A DNA stretch of 43,221 bases from Caldithrix abyssi DSM 13497 (GTDB lineage Bacteria; Electryoneota; AABM5-125-24; Hatepunaeales; Hatepunaeaceae). This document shows positions 31,951 through 40,540 of the stretch, piece after piece; the first letter of the stretch is position 1; every line of letters starts with the position of its first letter. A program made the position numbers and the translations under genes. The stretch spans positions 1 through 43,221 of the forward strand of contig CAMBDS010000024.1 in NCBI GenBank assembly GCA_945865405.1, read 5' to 3'. The notes under the pieces were generated by a model. It had not been told where the DNA came from, did no database searches, and was given only the letters and a program-made list of their open reading frames with translations.

Positions 31951-34900
31951 TCACTTAACGAGGTGGACCTTGTATTCAACACTGCCGGCCGATGTTTCAA
32001 GCCTGGCAATATAGCTACCCGCCGAGAGATTTTCACCTTGAAGTAGGATTGTGTGTCGACCTGCATTTCGGTATTCTGAACCGTAATCGAGGACGAGCCT
32101 TCCGGAAATGTCATACAACCCGATACGAACATCGGCTGCTGTTGCTAATGTGAACAGCATCCTTGCTGTCGGGTTGAACGGATTTGGTGCGACAGACTCG
32201 ATTGCGAAATTTGCAGGGAGAAGGGGTCTGTTCGATTCACCTTCTGCAAGCGGTGCCGGTTCAAGAAGCTGAATGTAAACGTTCGATAGCTCTTCCTTAC
32301 CAGTGGAACGCTTGTCTTCCCAGAGCGCTACCGCTCCTGCTTCGCCAGTCGGAGTGAAGTTGATAAGTTGTACAGCTTCCTGCTTATGGAAAGCGCTGGA
32401 GATGATGTTGCCATGCAAGTCCCAACCGCGGTATGGTCTCCCGAATGGATCGAGATGGATCCCGTAAATATCCGAGTGGATACCGATTGTTCTGAAGTCA
32501 GACCAGGCGACATAGGCACCTCGCTGTCCATCATGAACGATTGACGGATTAAGCTGGTTGTAGGCGAGTGAGACAAGTTTTCTGCCGTAGTCGGTATGGC
32601 CTGCTGAGTCGGCGAGCAACATCGTCAAGCGCTCATCGGGACGTTGGGGCGGCATGAACTTGTTAACATAGATATCGATGTGTTTGGCGCTGTTGATATT
32701 ACGGTGATCTTCCCAAACGAGCCAAACCTTGCCTGTCTGCATCTCCACGGCTATATCGGGATTATCCTGATGTTCATCGACATTGACGAGTACCCAGCCA
32801 TTAGTTACCCAGGCAATTTCGCCATTCGGTTTGATGAATTGACCATAAATATCGTTGCCGGGTTGGCCATCACCTAAATCGTCTCTACCATCAACCCAGA
32901 CAGCCATGAATCCAAAAGGATGCCTCGAAATCTTTGAGGTACGCTGTCTGCCAATAGTGCTGACGACCGGTATGCCATTACCACCTTCGCCCCATGATCC
33001 AGCACCGTCTGAGTTGACGCGATTCGCCCAAATGTTGTCATCCCATTGGAAATCTTCCAAGTCGAGGGTGCTTTTGATCCAAGTGACAACGAATCCATCC
33101 TCCCCGTCCGAAATCATCTGCTCGATCTGTTCATCAGATTCGGTAGAAGCGAGAGTTACTCCGTTGTTTCCCCAGAGTCTCTCGCCTGCGGCGTTAAGCC
33201 TTTGAAGAAATACGTTATTGTCACCTTCTGCACTTGCACTGCGCCAACCGACATAAGCACCGCCTTGCTCATCAGAAAGGACATACGGGAAGCTCTGTTC
33301 GTCGAAATAGTCGGCAACTTTGATACCGGATTGTCCCCACAAGAGTTCACCATTTTGGGAAATTCGCTGAGCATAGATAGCGTAAATCTCACCTAATCGA
33401 TGGTCTTCCCAAACGATAATCGTACTGCCATCAGCACCTGCACATGCGTTGGGGTTAATACCGCCACCTTCAGTGCCTACCATTGCAGGAATACCGTTGA
33501 ACGCAAAGAGAGTCTCAGGAGCCGCTGCACCATTTCTGATAGATTGGATAAATGGAATCTGACCGTTGCCACCATATCTGCCGTCAAGCCAGTAAAGAGT
33601 GATCGAACCGTCTTCACGCGCGAATCCTTTGGGCTTGGTGGCATTTCCGCCGATGCCTTCGACGGTGGGGAAGCCATTTACTTGATGGCCAATTTCGCCT
33701 TGTGAGCTAACTGTTTGACCCCAGATTTCCTGACTACCGGTGCGATAGTCGCCCCAAGCAACAACCATACCGCCGTTTCCAAGTCTGCGGACAAGCGGGG
33801 CGTTCTGTGTGTTGACAGCCCGACAGATTGGGATTCCGTTGACCTGCCAAACGGGTTGACCGGCACGGTTAATATGTTGTGCCCAAATGTCGATTTCCGG
33901 GTAACCATGTTCACGTTCATCTTCCCAGACATAGTAGGCACCACCTTGTCCATCAGGGTAAAGACGGGCCTGCTGTTGGTTGTTGTTCTCAACGGCAACG
34001 GGAACGCCTTCGGGCGGGTCCCACTCTTTACGCAGGCGATTGGCACCGCTGATGCGCATGCTGTAGATATCGGTAGTCTGCCCATCGGCGCGGTAGTCAC
34101 CCCAGACGATGATTGCTTCGCCGACTGCGCTGTTCACAATTCGTGCTTCGGACTGTTCGCGAGCGACGGTGTTTAGAGCTTCGCCGTTTTGAGCCCAAAG
34201 CAATTGACCGTCGGCAGTCACACGCTGAGTGAAGAGGTCTTTGCCGGAAGCATCGAGGTTACGGTCGTCAACCCAGACAAAGAAAGCACCACCTGCGCCG
34301 TCGGGGCAGACTTTGGGAGCCTCTTGATTGTGCGCTTCGGCGCAGACGCGAATGCCCTGCCCTGCACCCCAGAGTAATTGCCCTGATGGAGTGACTCGCT
34401 GTGCCCAGATGTCGAAATTTTGGGCTTCACGACCGTCACGCCAGCCGATAATCATACCTCCGACACCATCGGCATCGGCTGTGTGGCTGTTTTGAGCGCT
34501 CTCAGCGGTTACGATTGGGATTCCACCAACACGCCATTCGGGATCGATTCTTCCGTCGGCAAGGATGTGCTGAGCGTAAAGGTCAGCCGTGTCACCACCA
34601 CGCTGGTCGATCCAGGCGATGATACAGCCACCTTCACCGTCGTCAACGATACGAATATCGAACTGGACGCCGTCCCAAATGCAGACGGAGACTCCTTCTT
34701 CACCGCCCCAGCCTTCAACTCGACGACCTTCGCTGTCAATCTTGGTCGCGTAGATGTCGCCAAGTGTGTCGGCGTCAAAATCTTCCCAGCCGACATACCA
34801 GCCGCCGTCACTTGAGGGCCAGACCTGTGGATCTTCCTGTCGATTTATGGCGTCGGTAATTTTCAAGCCGTTTTCGCCATATCTTTTGTTGCCGTTGGGG

Positions 34901-35148
34901 TCGATAACCTCGAGGTAAACGCCACGGTCACCGTTCCGGCAATCTGACCAGACAAAGGCGACTTCGCCGGCGTTGTTGCCGGCATATCGACCTTCACCGC
35001 CGCGATACCATTCGACATGGTATCCCTGCCGGACAGCAACGCCGTCTTCCGGCAACCAACCGACCCAAGACCGATCAGCGAATGCAGAGCTTGCAACAGT
35101 CGCCAAAATTAGGGCGGCGCTGAGGAGATTAGTAAGTTTGCGAATCAT
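31951..35148 (-). CDS. Large secreted repeat protein with T9SS sorting domain
   Basis: This 1065-residue protein is read from the ATG at 35148, preceded by GGGAGGAT with a good spacing, and starts with a signal peptide (LTNLLSAALILATVASSAFA). About residues 25-960 consist of roughly 55-60-residue repeats with the pattern DIYAQRI.ADGxLLWG..GI.V followed by P.V..DG.GGA.V.W.D.R. These predict a multi-bladed beta-propeller surface protein. The C-terminal sorting domain reads SVAPNPFNPTARM to VEYKVHLVK. There is no catalytic motif; the likely role is adhesion, binding or surface structure. An internal terminator-like hairpin follows the gene. Confidence 0.8.
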   Translation of the reverse strand: MIRKLTNLLSAALILATVASSAFADRSWVGWLPEDGVAVRQGYHVEWYRGGEGRYAGNNAGEVAFVWSDCRNGDRGVYLEVIDPNGNKRYGENGLKITDAINRQEDPQVWPSSDGGWYVGWEDFDADTLGDIYATKIDSEGRRVEGWGGEEGVSVCIWDGVQFDIRIVDDGEGGCIIAWIDQRGGDTADLYAQHILADGRIDPEWRVGGIPIVTAESAQNSHTADADGVGGMIIGWRDGREAQNFDIWAQRVTPSGQLLWGAGQGIRVCAEAHNQEAPKVCPDGAGGAFFVWVDDRNLDASGKDLFTQRVTADGQLLWAQNGEALNTVAREQSEARIVNSAVGEAIIVWGDYRADGQTTDIYSMRISGANRLRKEWDPPEGVPVAVENNNQQQARLYPDGQGGAYYVWEDEREHGYPEIDIWAQHINRAGQPVWQVNGIPICRAVNTQNAPLVRRLGNGGMVVAWGDYRTGSQEIWGQTVSSQGEIGHQVNGFPTVEGIGGNATKPKGFAREDGSITLYWLDGRYGGNGQIPFIQSIRNGAAAPETLFAFNGIPAMVGTEGGGINPNACAGADGSTIIVWEDHRLGEIYAIYAQRISQNGELLWGQSGIKVADYFDEQSFPYVLSDEQGGAYVGWRSASAEGDNNVFLQRLNAAGERLWGNNGVTLASTESDEQIEQMISDGEDGFVVTWIKSTLDLEDFQWDDNIWANRVNSDGAGSWGEGGNGIPVVSTIGRQRTSKISRHPFGFMAVWVDGRDDLGDGQPGNDIYGQFIKPNGEIAWVTNGWVLVNVDEHQDNPDIAVEMQTGKVWLVWEDHRNINSAKHIDIYVNKFMPPQRPDERLTMLLADSAGHTDYGRKLVSLAYNQLNPSIVHDGQRGAYVAWSDFRTIGIHSDIYGIHLDPFGRPYRGWDLHGNIISSAFHKQEAVQLINFTPTGEAGAVALWEDKRSTGKEELSNVYIQLLEPAPLAEGESNRPLLPANFAIESVAPNPFNPTARMLFTLATAADVRIGLYDISGRLVLDYGSEYRNAGRHTILLQGENLSAGSYIARLETSAGSVEYKVHLVK

Positions 35149-35306
35149 GAGATCCTCCCGTCGTCTTTTTTGCCTGGCTGATGTCGTGGCTGAAAATAGC
35201 TCCGACCTTCGCATGGCTTTTGTGAATTTGTAAATAATTGTAGAAAATGGGTTTGATAATACTTTTCCTGTTGAAATCGCTTTAGCGATCAGGTGACTAT
35301 CAGCAA

Positions 35307-35312
35307 ATTATA
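35307..35312 (-). promoter_or_regulatory. Candidate -10 box upstream of the 1065-aa repeat protein
   Basis: A perfect TATAAT on the minus strand lies about 160 bases before the ATG at 35148, but the -35 region (TTAATG with an 18-base spacer) is poor. A small hairpin (ATCGC/GCGAT, 35276-35289) lies just downstream. The gap 35149-35363 holds nothing else I can support. Confidence 0.35.
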
Positions 35313-35363
35313 CGAACGAATAGATCACTACATTAAGATTTGTTCGAAATAAATTAGAATTGG

Positions 35364-35702
35364 CTACAAAGTGGCGTTTGGAGCATCGACTTGTTCAGGA
35401 GTGGAATCGACTGGCTTAGCATCTGTTTTTCGAGTGGTCTCATCGACATAGTTTAACTTCAAGTCCGAGAGAATTTGGTCGAGAAGGCGGGATTCTTCGT
35501 TTGTCAGGTTACCTTTGGCTTTATAGCGCAACATATCCAAAGTATCGATAGTCACCCTCGCCTGGTCGAGATTAATTTCTGCCTGACCATGAACCGGGTC
35601 AACCAGTTTACCGAGATAGTGCATCGCGGCACTATGAAGAGAGATTACAAGTTGAGAGAAAAGGATTGTATTTTTCTGTTGGGTTCGTTCGTCCGGACTC
35701 AT
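35364..35702 (-). CDS. DUF1844-family protein
   Basis: This 112-residue small helical protein has the family core FSQLVISLHSAAMHYLGKLVDP (about residues 15-37) and LDQARVTIDTLDMLRYKAKGNLTNEESRLLDQILSDLKLNY. The function is unknown. It is widespread in deep-branching diderms and is often encoded near lipid or envelope genes. The C-terminal 25 residues are Asp/Thr/Pro-rich and probably disordered. It follows the bifunctional-nuclease gene by 27 bases and is probably its operon partner. Confidence 0.85.
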   Translation of the reverse strand: MSPDERTQQKNTILFSQLVISLHSAAMHYLGKLVDPVHGQAEINLDQARVTIDTLDMLRYKAKGNLTNEESRLLDQILSDLKLNYVDETTRKTDAKPVDSTPEQVDAPNATL

Positions 35703-35729
35703 GGGTTGCGAAATTCCTGGTGTGTGGTG

Positions 35730-36296
35730 TTAAACGGTAGCTCGGGTTCCGCCGGTTTCCTTTTGAAGCGCACGAATTTGGTCTCTGATGCGGGCGGCGT
35801 CTTCATAAGCTTCTTTGTCAACCGCGAGTTGGAGATCTTTGTTTAATTTGCGCAGTTCATCTTGAAGGTCGACCTCGGCGAGGGTAATCTCTTCGTTTTT
35901 GCCAGCCTCGATGAGTACTCTCTCTTCGATAAATATCTGAGCATGGGATTTTAGCGCGAGGGCAACAGCATCCGATGGGCGGGCGTCGATTTTGCCGCGT
36001 TCGCCTCGCTCGTTAATGATAGCTACTTCGGCGAAAAAAGTTTCTTCTCTGAGGTCTGTCACAGTGATACTTTCGACAGCGAGATTAGCAGATGCAACGA
36101 GAGAGCCTATCATGTCGAAGGTCAACGGTCGGATGGTTTTCGCTTTCTTAAGGAGGACAGAGATGCTTTGCGCTTCAGGTTGACCGATAAAAATCGGCAA
36201 CCAGCGAATTCCGCGTATCTCACGAAGAATCAACAAATATCCTTGATAAGGCGGCGCTACAGTGATACCGATTACCTCAGCAGGTACCCTGCTCAT
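35730..36296 (-). CDS. Bifunctional nuclease (DUF151) domain protein with UVR motif
   Basis: This 188-residue protein has an N-terminal BFN/DUF151 domain (about residues 5-130) with the conserved LPIFIGQPEAQSI, HDxI-type FDMIGSLV and RPSDAVALAL motifs. A C-terminal coiled UVR (UvrB/UvrC interaction) helix pair follows (LNKDLQLAVDKEAYEDAARIRDQIRAL). This architecture occurs in many bacteria; DUF151 proteins are described as nucleases of unclear role. The UVR motif suggests contact with repair proteins. It lies 121 bases after lexA on the same strand, which makes a DNA-damage link plausible but not shown. The ATG at 36296 is the natural start. Confidence 0.88.
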   Translation of the reverse strand: MSRVPAEVIGITVAPPYQGYLLILREIRGIRWLPIFIGQPEAQSISVLLKKAKTIRPLTFDMIGSLVASANLAVESITVTDLREETFFAEVAIINERGERGKIDARPSDAVALALKSHAQIFIEERVLIEAGKNEEITLAEVDLQDELRKLNKDLQLAVDKEAYEDAARIRDQIRALQKETGGTRATV

Positions 36297-36417
36297 GCAT
36301 AAACCCCGGATTGAAAAGTTTGTCCGCTCAAATTATCTTGAAGATTACCAATTCGAGTGGAAAAGGCAATATACGCACTGTGCGAACGTGAAACAAGTTA
36401 TGGTTTGGTGCAACCGA

Positions 36418-37050
36418 TCAGTAGCGACGATATAGGCCGACGACCTTGCCTGCGATGATGAAGCCGGGGGTGTCGTGATCGACTAATATTGGGCCAAACA
36501 TGGGATTTGCTGGTTCGAGGCGAACTCTGTCGGTTTCCGGATAATATCTTTTCACAGTCGCTTCTTCACCGATTAGTGCAACGACAATCGAGCCCGGTTC
36601 GACCGGCAGATTGGGTCGGGCAAGAATGACGTCGCCGTCCATTATCCCGGCGTCGATCATCGACCGTCCTTTGACACGCAAGGCAAATCCATCGGTGTAA
36701 GGGAAGTAGTCGCGGTCGATCAGGATGTCGCCTTCAAGGTTTTCGAGAGCTAACAGCGGCATTCCGGCGGCAACTCTTCCGATAATTGGTACGGGGACGG
36801 TTCCGCCTGTTCGCTTCGATGCACCCACGATTTCGATGCCTCGAGAGAGGTTGGGACTGCGGCGGATGAATCCCTTCTTTTCAAGAGAAGCGAGAATGCA
36901 GCGAACACCGTTGGTTGAGCCAATTTCAAATTTAGAGCCAATTTCGCGCAGGGTAGGGGGGTAGCCGAATTGGGCGGAATGGTCGCTGATGAAACTGAGG
37001 ACATCGCGTTGATGAGTTGTGATTGCTCTAACGGTAGTTCTTCGATTCAA
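36418..37050 (-). CDS. lexA: SOS repressor LexA
   Basis: This 210-residue repressor has an N-terminal winged-helix DNA-binding domain (QRDVLSFISDHSAQFGYPPTLREIG, with recognition helix GSTNGVRCILASLEKKG). The C-terminal S24 peptidase carries the self-cleavage bond A95-G96 (VAAGMP), nucleophile S130 in KGRSMIDAG and K167 in EATVKRYY. All three are shifted by the same 11 residues relative to E. coli LexA (A84-G85, S119, K156). RecA-stimulated self-cleavage derepresses SOS genes. The start is TTG at 37050, supported by GGAGGAG 7 bases upstream. The promoter and a candidate operator lie directly upstream. Confidence 0.95.
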   Translation of the reverse strand: MNRRTTVRAITTHQRDVLSFISDHSAQFGYPPTLREIGSKFEIGSTNGVRCILASLEKKGFIRRSPNLSRGIEIVGASKRTGGTVPVPIIGRVAAGMPLLALENLEGDILIDRDYFPYTDGFALRVKGRSMIDAGIMDGDVILARPNLPVEPGSIVVALIGEEATVKRYYPETDRVRLEPANPMFGPILVDHDTPGFIIAGKVVGLYRRY

Positions 37051-37079
37051 TTTATCTCCTCCTTAAGATTGCCTGATAG

Positions 37080-37095
37080 GTTCTACGGATCGAAC
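37080..37095. promoter_or_regulatory. Candidate LexA operator
   Basis: GTTC (37080-37083) and GAAC (37092-37095) form an inverted repeat with 8 bases between the arms, in the leader between the lexA promoter and its start. LexA usually represses its own gene, and GTTC/GAAC arms are used by several LexA lineages, though spacing differs among phyla. There is only one such site in the region and no second gene in the window shows it clearly. Confidence 0.4.
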
Positions 37096-37133
37096 TGCAG
37101 ATTATGCGCGCATTGTTGGATTAATGCTTTCTA

Positions 37134-37162
37134 AATATACTGCTTCTTTGTGCCGTAGTCAA
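37134..37162 (-). promoter_or_regulatory. lexA promoter
   Basis: On the minus strand TTGACT (37157-37162) and TATATT (37134-37139) are exactly 17 bases apart, about 85 bases upstream of the lexA start. Both boxes match the sigma-70 consensus at 5 of 6 positions. Confidence 0.75.
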
Positions 37163-37210
37163 GAGAAGATGGCAGAAGCCCACCTTGCATCAATATAGAC
37201 CGCGCACGAG

Positions 37211-37239
37211 TTGACATAAGGCTTGGGTTGCTGTAATTT
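37211..37239 (+). promoter_or_regulatory. Promoter of the kdsC-lptCAB operon
   Basis: TTGACA (37211-37216) and TAATTT (37234-37239) are 17 bases apart. Transcription would start near 37246, about 30 bases before the kdsC start. It diverges from the lexA promoter across about 50 bases. Confidence 0.75.
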
Positions 37240-37275
37240 GATAGTGCAAAGAACAGGCCAGTCTTAGAGGAATAC

Positions 37276-37821
37276 TTGAATCAGCAGAAAATCAGCCCGG
37301 AAGTTATCCAGAAGGCATCAAGAGTCAAGTTGATTGTGCTTGACAATGACGGAGTGTTTACCGATGGTTGTGTCTATGTGACGAATACCGGAGTTGAATC
37401 GAAGTCGTATGATATTCGCGACGGGTTCGGGGTAGTTATGGCTCGCAAGCTCGGAATCGAATTCGCGATTATTACCGGGCTTTTGACACCAATCGTCGAG
37501 TATCGCGCCAAGCAGTTGGGAATAGAAGAATTACGTCAGGGATTTACCAATAAACTCGAATTGATCAAAGAGATTACTGCCAAATTTAATTTGGATCCGG
37601 AAGAAGTGGCTTATATGGGGGACGATCTGTTCGATCTTCCGGTAATAAGGTACGTAGGACTTGGTGCCGCGCCAGGGGATGCTTATCCATTTGTTGCTCA
37701 GAATGCCGATTGGGTATCGACAAGCAAAGGTGGTCACGGAGCGGTGCGTGAATTGATCGATCTTGTCGTTCAGGCTCGAGGGGAATGGGATTCTGTGTTA
37801 AAGACATTCGCTGGACTATGA
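37276..37821 (+). CDS. kdsC: 3-deoxy-D-manno-octulosonate 8-phosphate phosphatase
   Basis: This 181-residue HAD phosphatase of the KdsC type removes phosphate from KDO-8-phosphate on the way to LPS core. Motif I is LIVLDNDGVFTDG (D23 and D25; Asn replaces the more common Val between them). Motif II Thr is in AIITG, the Lys is in FTNKLELI, and motif III is MGDDLFDLPVI. The small C0-cap size and GHGAVREL near the C-terminus are typical. It starts with TTG at 37276 with AGAGGA 6 bases upstream. It leads the kdsC-lptC-lptA-lptB order, and its TGA overlaps the lptC ATG (ATGA). Confidence 0.92.
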   Translation: MNQQKISPEVIQKASRVKLIVLDNDGVFTDGCVYVTNTGVESKSYDIRDGFGVVMARKLGIEFAIITGLLTPIVEYRAKQLGIEELRQGFTNKLELIKEITAKFNLDPEEVAYMGDDLFDLPVIRYVGLGAAPGDAYPFVAQNADWVSTSKGGHGAVRELIDLVVQARGEWDSVLKTFAGL

Positions 37822-38399
37822 ACTTAATTATAACTAAAATGATACTTCAAATTGTTGTATTGTTGCTCTTTGGGGTTCTTTCCGGATGTAGCAAAAAAGA
37901 GAGCAATGTTCCGGTAGTAGCATTCGAAGGAGGCACGGGCTTTCCCGATCAGGAGTTATTTCAAGCGGTGGTCAGATTAACAATTGAAGACAGGCCGAGA
38001 TTGACGCTGGTGGCACCTCACATGTCGAGGTTTGAGTCGCAAAGCATGTTGATTGTCGATGGTGGCATTCGTGCGGATATGTTTGACACATTCGGGAAAC
38101 ATGCGGGGGTATTGACCTCTGATGAAGGAGAAGTTGTCGAAGGATCGAACAAATTGGTTGCGCGAGGCCATGTGATTATTGTTTCTGATTCTGGAACAGT
38201 TTTGCGGGGGGACGAGATCCAATATAGTCCTGAAGTAGGGCGGATCACGTCCGATGGCTTTGTGACAATCACGTCACCAACAGATAGTCTTTCGGGCTAT
38301 GGGTTTACTGCTGCACCCGATTTGACAGATTGGGAAATAAAGAATACAAGTGGCGCAACGTGGCGAAATCTTGAGCGAGACACGACAAAGAGTGAATAG
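37818..38399 (+). CDS. lptC: LPS export protein LptC (lipoprotein form)
   Basis: This 193-residue protein is read from the ATG at 37818 overlapping the kdsC stop (ATGA). The N-terminus (ILQIVVLLLFGVLSGC) ends in a lipobox, so it is a lipoprotein rather than the usual single-pass LptC. The mature part shows the OstA/LptC beta-taco pattern of short strands (MLIVDGGIRADMF, GEVVEGSNKLVARGHV, LRGDEIQYSPEVGRI), which handles LPS between the inner-membrane LptBFG complex and LptA. Position between kdsC and lptA/lptB is the strongest support. Its stop overlaps the lptA start by 8 bases. Confidence 0.85.
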   Translation: MNLIITKMILQIVVLLLFGVLSGCSKKESNVPVVAFEGGTGFPDQELFQAVVRLTIEDRPRLTLVAPHMSRFESQSMLIVDGGIRADMFDTFGKHAGVLTSDEGEVVEGSNKLVARGHVIIVSDSGTVLRGDEIQYSPEVGRITSDGFVTITSPTDSLSGYGFTAAPDLTDWEIKNTSGATWRNLERDTTKSE

Positions 38400-39534
38400 A
38401 CTATTACAGATAAGCCTGGTTCTGGCGGGAAGCCTATTGCTTCTTGCGGCAATTCGCAATAAAGGGGCTCAAAGCGACAAGATCGTTCTGGAGCATGCCG
38501 ATACGTTACGGAGCAGGAATAACGTCAGGGAGTTGGTGGGTCACGTAAAGGTGACACGGGCGGGCACGACGATCAGAGCGGAGCAGGCGATCTATGCACC
38601 GGATCTTGGCATGGTAACTTTGACTGGGTCTGTTTATTTAACTGATCCAGAAAGAACAATGCGGGCTGAAAGTGTAGAGTATGACGAGCGAAGCGGAAAT
38701 TTCGACGCCCAAGGATCCGTTGATATTAATGCACGCGACAGTATCCGCATTCGCTGCAAGTCGGCTCATTTTACCGATTTTAATCGGACGGCTGAGCTTT
38801 TCGATGACGTAATTATCGATATCTTCCGCGATACATCACGGATAACGGGAGACTATGGTCAGTTTCGGACTAATGACTCGTCAGGTTGGGTGGAGGGGAA
38901 CGCAAAATATGTCAGACCGGAACGAGGAGATGACGGCAACGACACCTTGTTAATCACTTCAGACAGACTCTCATTCAGCCGAAAAGATAACTCGGCTACT
39001 TTTAATGGGGACGTTAAGCTGACAAGGGGAGATATACTTGCGGTATCCGACAGCCTGTTTTATATGCCGGACTCGAACCAGACCCGTCTAAAGGGCGCAC
39101 CTTTAATTTGGCGTGGCGCCGATGAGTTGACAGGCGATTTGATCGATTTGAAATACGACAAGCGCGAGCTAAGAGTTATCGAGGTGTTGGGGAACGGAGT
39201 TGCCCTTTCACCAGCTTATGAGGGAGACAAACGCCGCAACCGATTGGCTGGCAGGAAATTGACGCTTGAGGTGTTGGACGATAGTAGCCGCGTTGTTCTT
39301 GCGAAGGGAGACGCTGAGGGGTGGTATTATGTATTTGATTCTAAAAATGGATATCAGGGTGTGAATATAGCGGGGGCAGAATTGATTCAGCTCGACATTT
39401 TGGGTAAGAAAACAACTAAAATCCTGCTGGAGGGGCAGACCTCAGGAGCGTTTTATCCACCGGGGCAGGAACCACCAAACGTGAACGATGTCGATGGAAA
39501 GAAGATGGACGGCATAGGTTGGGGGGAATTGTGA
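38392..39534 (+). CDS. lptA: LPS transport periplasmic protein LptA / OstA-like
   Basis: This 380-residue protein is read from the GTG at 38392, which overlaps the lptC stop by 8 bases and is followed by a signal segment (LLQISLVLAGSLLLLAA). The mature part is a long run of OstA-type strands (VRELVGHVKVTRAGTTIRAEQAIY, MVTLTGSVYLTD, NFDAQGSVDINARDSI and others). This is about twice the length of E. coli LptA and suggests a longer beta-taco bridge across the periplasm. An in-frame GTG at 38350 is an alternative start. The TGA overlaps the lptB start (GTGA). Confidence 0.88.
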   Translation: MNRLLQISLVLAGSLLLLAAIRNKGAQSDKIVLEHADTLRSRNNVRELVGHVKVTRAGTTIRAEQAIYAPDLGMVTLTGSVYLTDPERTMRAESVEYDERSGNFDAQGSVDINARDSIRIRCKSAHFTDFNRTAELFDDVIIDIFRDTSRITGDYGQFRTNDSSGWVEGNAKYVRPERGDDGNDTLLITSDRLSFSRKDNSATFNGDVKLTRGDILAVSDSLFYMPDSNQTRLKGAPLIWRGADELTGDLIDLKYDKRELRVIEVLGNGVALSPAYEGDKRRNRLAGRKLTLEVLDDSSRVVLAKGDAEGWYYVFDSKNGYQGVNIAGAELIQLDILGKKTTKILLEGQTSGAFYPPGQEPPNVNDVDGKKMDGIGWGEL

Positions 39535-40256
39535 GACTTGGCGCGAATGGACTATCCAAAACTTTTGGCAAACGTCAAGTTGTCAATGATGTCTCGATTT
39601 ATGTTGATAAAGGTGAAATTGTCGGATTGCTAGGGCCAAATGGTGCAGGAAAGACAACCACTTTTCACATGATCACAGGCTTGATAGTGCCCAATGCCGG
39701 CAAGGTGTTCCTTGACGATACCGACTTGACGAAAATGCCGATGTTCAAACGAGCAAGGCTTGGGGTTGGCTATCTGGCGCAGGAGCCGTCGATCTTTCGT
39801 AAAATGACGGTCGAGGACAATCTGATGGCGATTCTTGAGATGCTGCCGCTTAAGAAAGCTCAGCGCATTGAGAAGATGGAAAAATTGCTGGAAGAATTTT
39901 CCGTTACCAAACTACGTAAAAGCAAGGCGAATACGCTTTCAGGAGGGGAGAGGCGTCGCGTTGAGATAGCAAGAGCCTTGACAACCGACCCGAGCTTTAT
40001 CTTATTAGATGAACCGTTCGCCGGGATCGACCCGATTGCAGTCAATGACATTCAGGAGATTGTCAAGAGCCTTTCTCAGAAGGGGATCGGCGTTCTGATT
40101 ACCGATCACAACGTCCACGAAACGCTCTCCATCGTCAATCGAGCGTATCTCCTGTTTGACGGGAAGATATTGAAGTCGGGCGACGCAGAATTCCTGGCTC
40201 AGGACGAAGAGGCGCGGACGCTCTATCTGGGTGAGAAGTTCAGGTTGGAAAGGTGA
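39531..40256 (+). CDS. lptB: LPS export ABC transporter ATPase LptB
   Basis: This 241-residue ABC ATPase powers LPS extraction from the inner membrane with LptF and LptG, whose genes are not in the window. Walker A is GPNGAGKTT, the Q-loop YLAQEPSIFRKMTVEDN, the signature LSGGERRRVEIARAL, Walker B FILLDEPFAGIDP and the switch His is in ITDHN. QEPSIFRKMTVEDNL is highly characteristic of LptB. The start is GTG at 39531, overlapping the lptA TGA. In many genomes rpoN follows directly; here an unrelated cassette intervenes. Confidence 0.94.
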   Translation: MRLGANGLSKTFGKRQVVNDVSIYVDKGEIVGLLGPNGAGKTTTFHMITGLIVPNAGKVFLDDTDLTKMPMFKRARLGVGYLAQEPSIFRKMTVEDNLMAILEMLPLKKAQRIEKMEKLLEEFSVTKLRKSKANTLSGGERRRVEIARALTTDPSFILLDEPFAGIDPIAVNDIQEIVKSLSQKGIGVLITDHNVHETLSIVNRAYLLFDGKILKSGDAEFLAQDEEARTLYLGEKFRLER

Positions 40257-40273
40257 CAATGAAAGGATTTGAA

Positions 40274-40540
40274 ATGTCACACAGAGTTGCCGATATGACT
40301 GTAGAGGAGCTTCGCGAGACGATTCGCGATGTTGTTCAAGAGGATCTTGATGAAGATGAAATACTGACTGATGAGTTCGCGGCCGAATTGGAGGAGCGAT
40401 TTAAATCACCCGATTTGGTTGATGCTGAGACCGTTTGGAATTTCGAAATGACCAATCTTGCCGAAACGGGCATGGACTCATATTTGCAAGATCTCGATAA
40501 ATATGAATCGAAATTGGCTCGAGGTGAATTGAGTCATTGA
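40274..40540 (+). CDS. Small acidic protein of unknown function
   Basis: This 88-residue protein is read from the ATG at 40274, 8 bases after AAAGGA; the frame is also open from a GTG at 40253 overlapping the lptB stop. It is very acidic, with roughly three Asp/Glu for each Lys/Arg, and is predicted mostly helical (MTVEELRETIRDVVQEDLDEDEIL, then FAAELEERF). The first 40 residues resemble the general style of small antitoxins, but I cannot assign a family. Its TGA overlaps the methyltransferase TTG (TTGA), so translation of the two is coupled. It could be an antitoxin, a DNA-mimic-like regulator or an unrelated small protein. Confidence 0.5.
   Translation: MSHRVADMTVEELRETIRDVVQEDLDEDEILTDEFAAELEERFKSPDLVDAETVWNFEMTNLAETGMDSYLQDLDKYESKLARGELSH

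Noticed and set aside
33715..34176. Long plus-strand frame opposite the 1065-aa repeat protein
   Set aside because: It mirrors the repeats of the real minus-strand gene, has no ribosome site and shows no protein family features.
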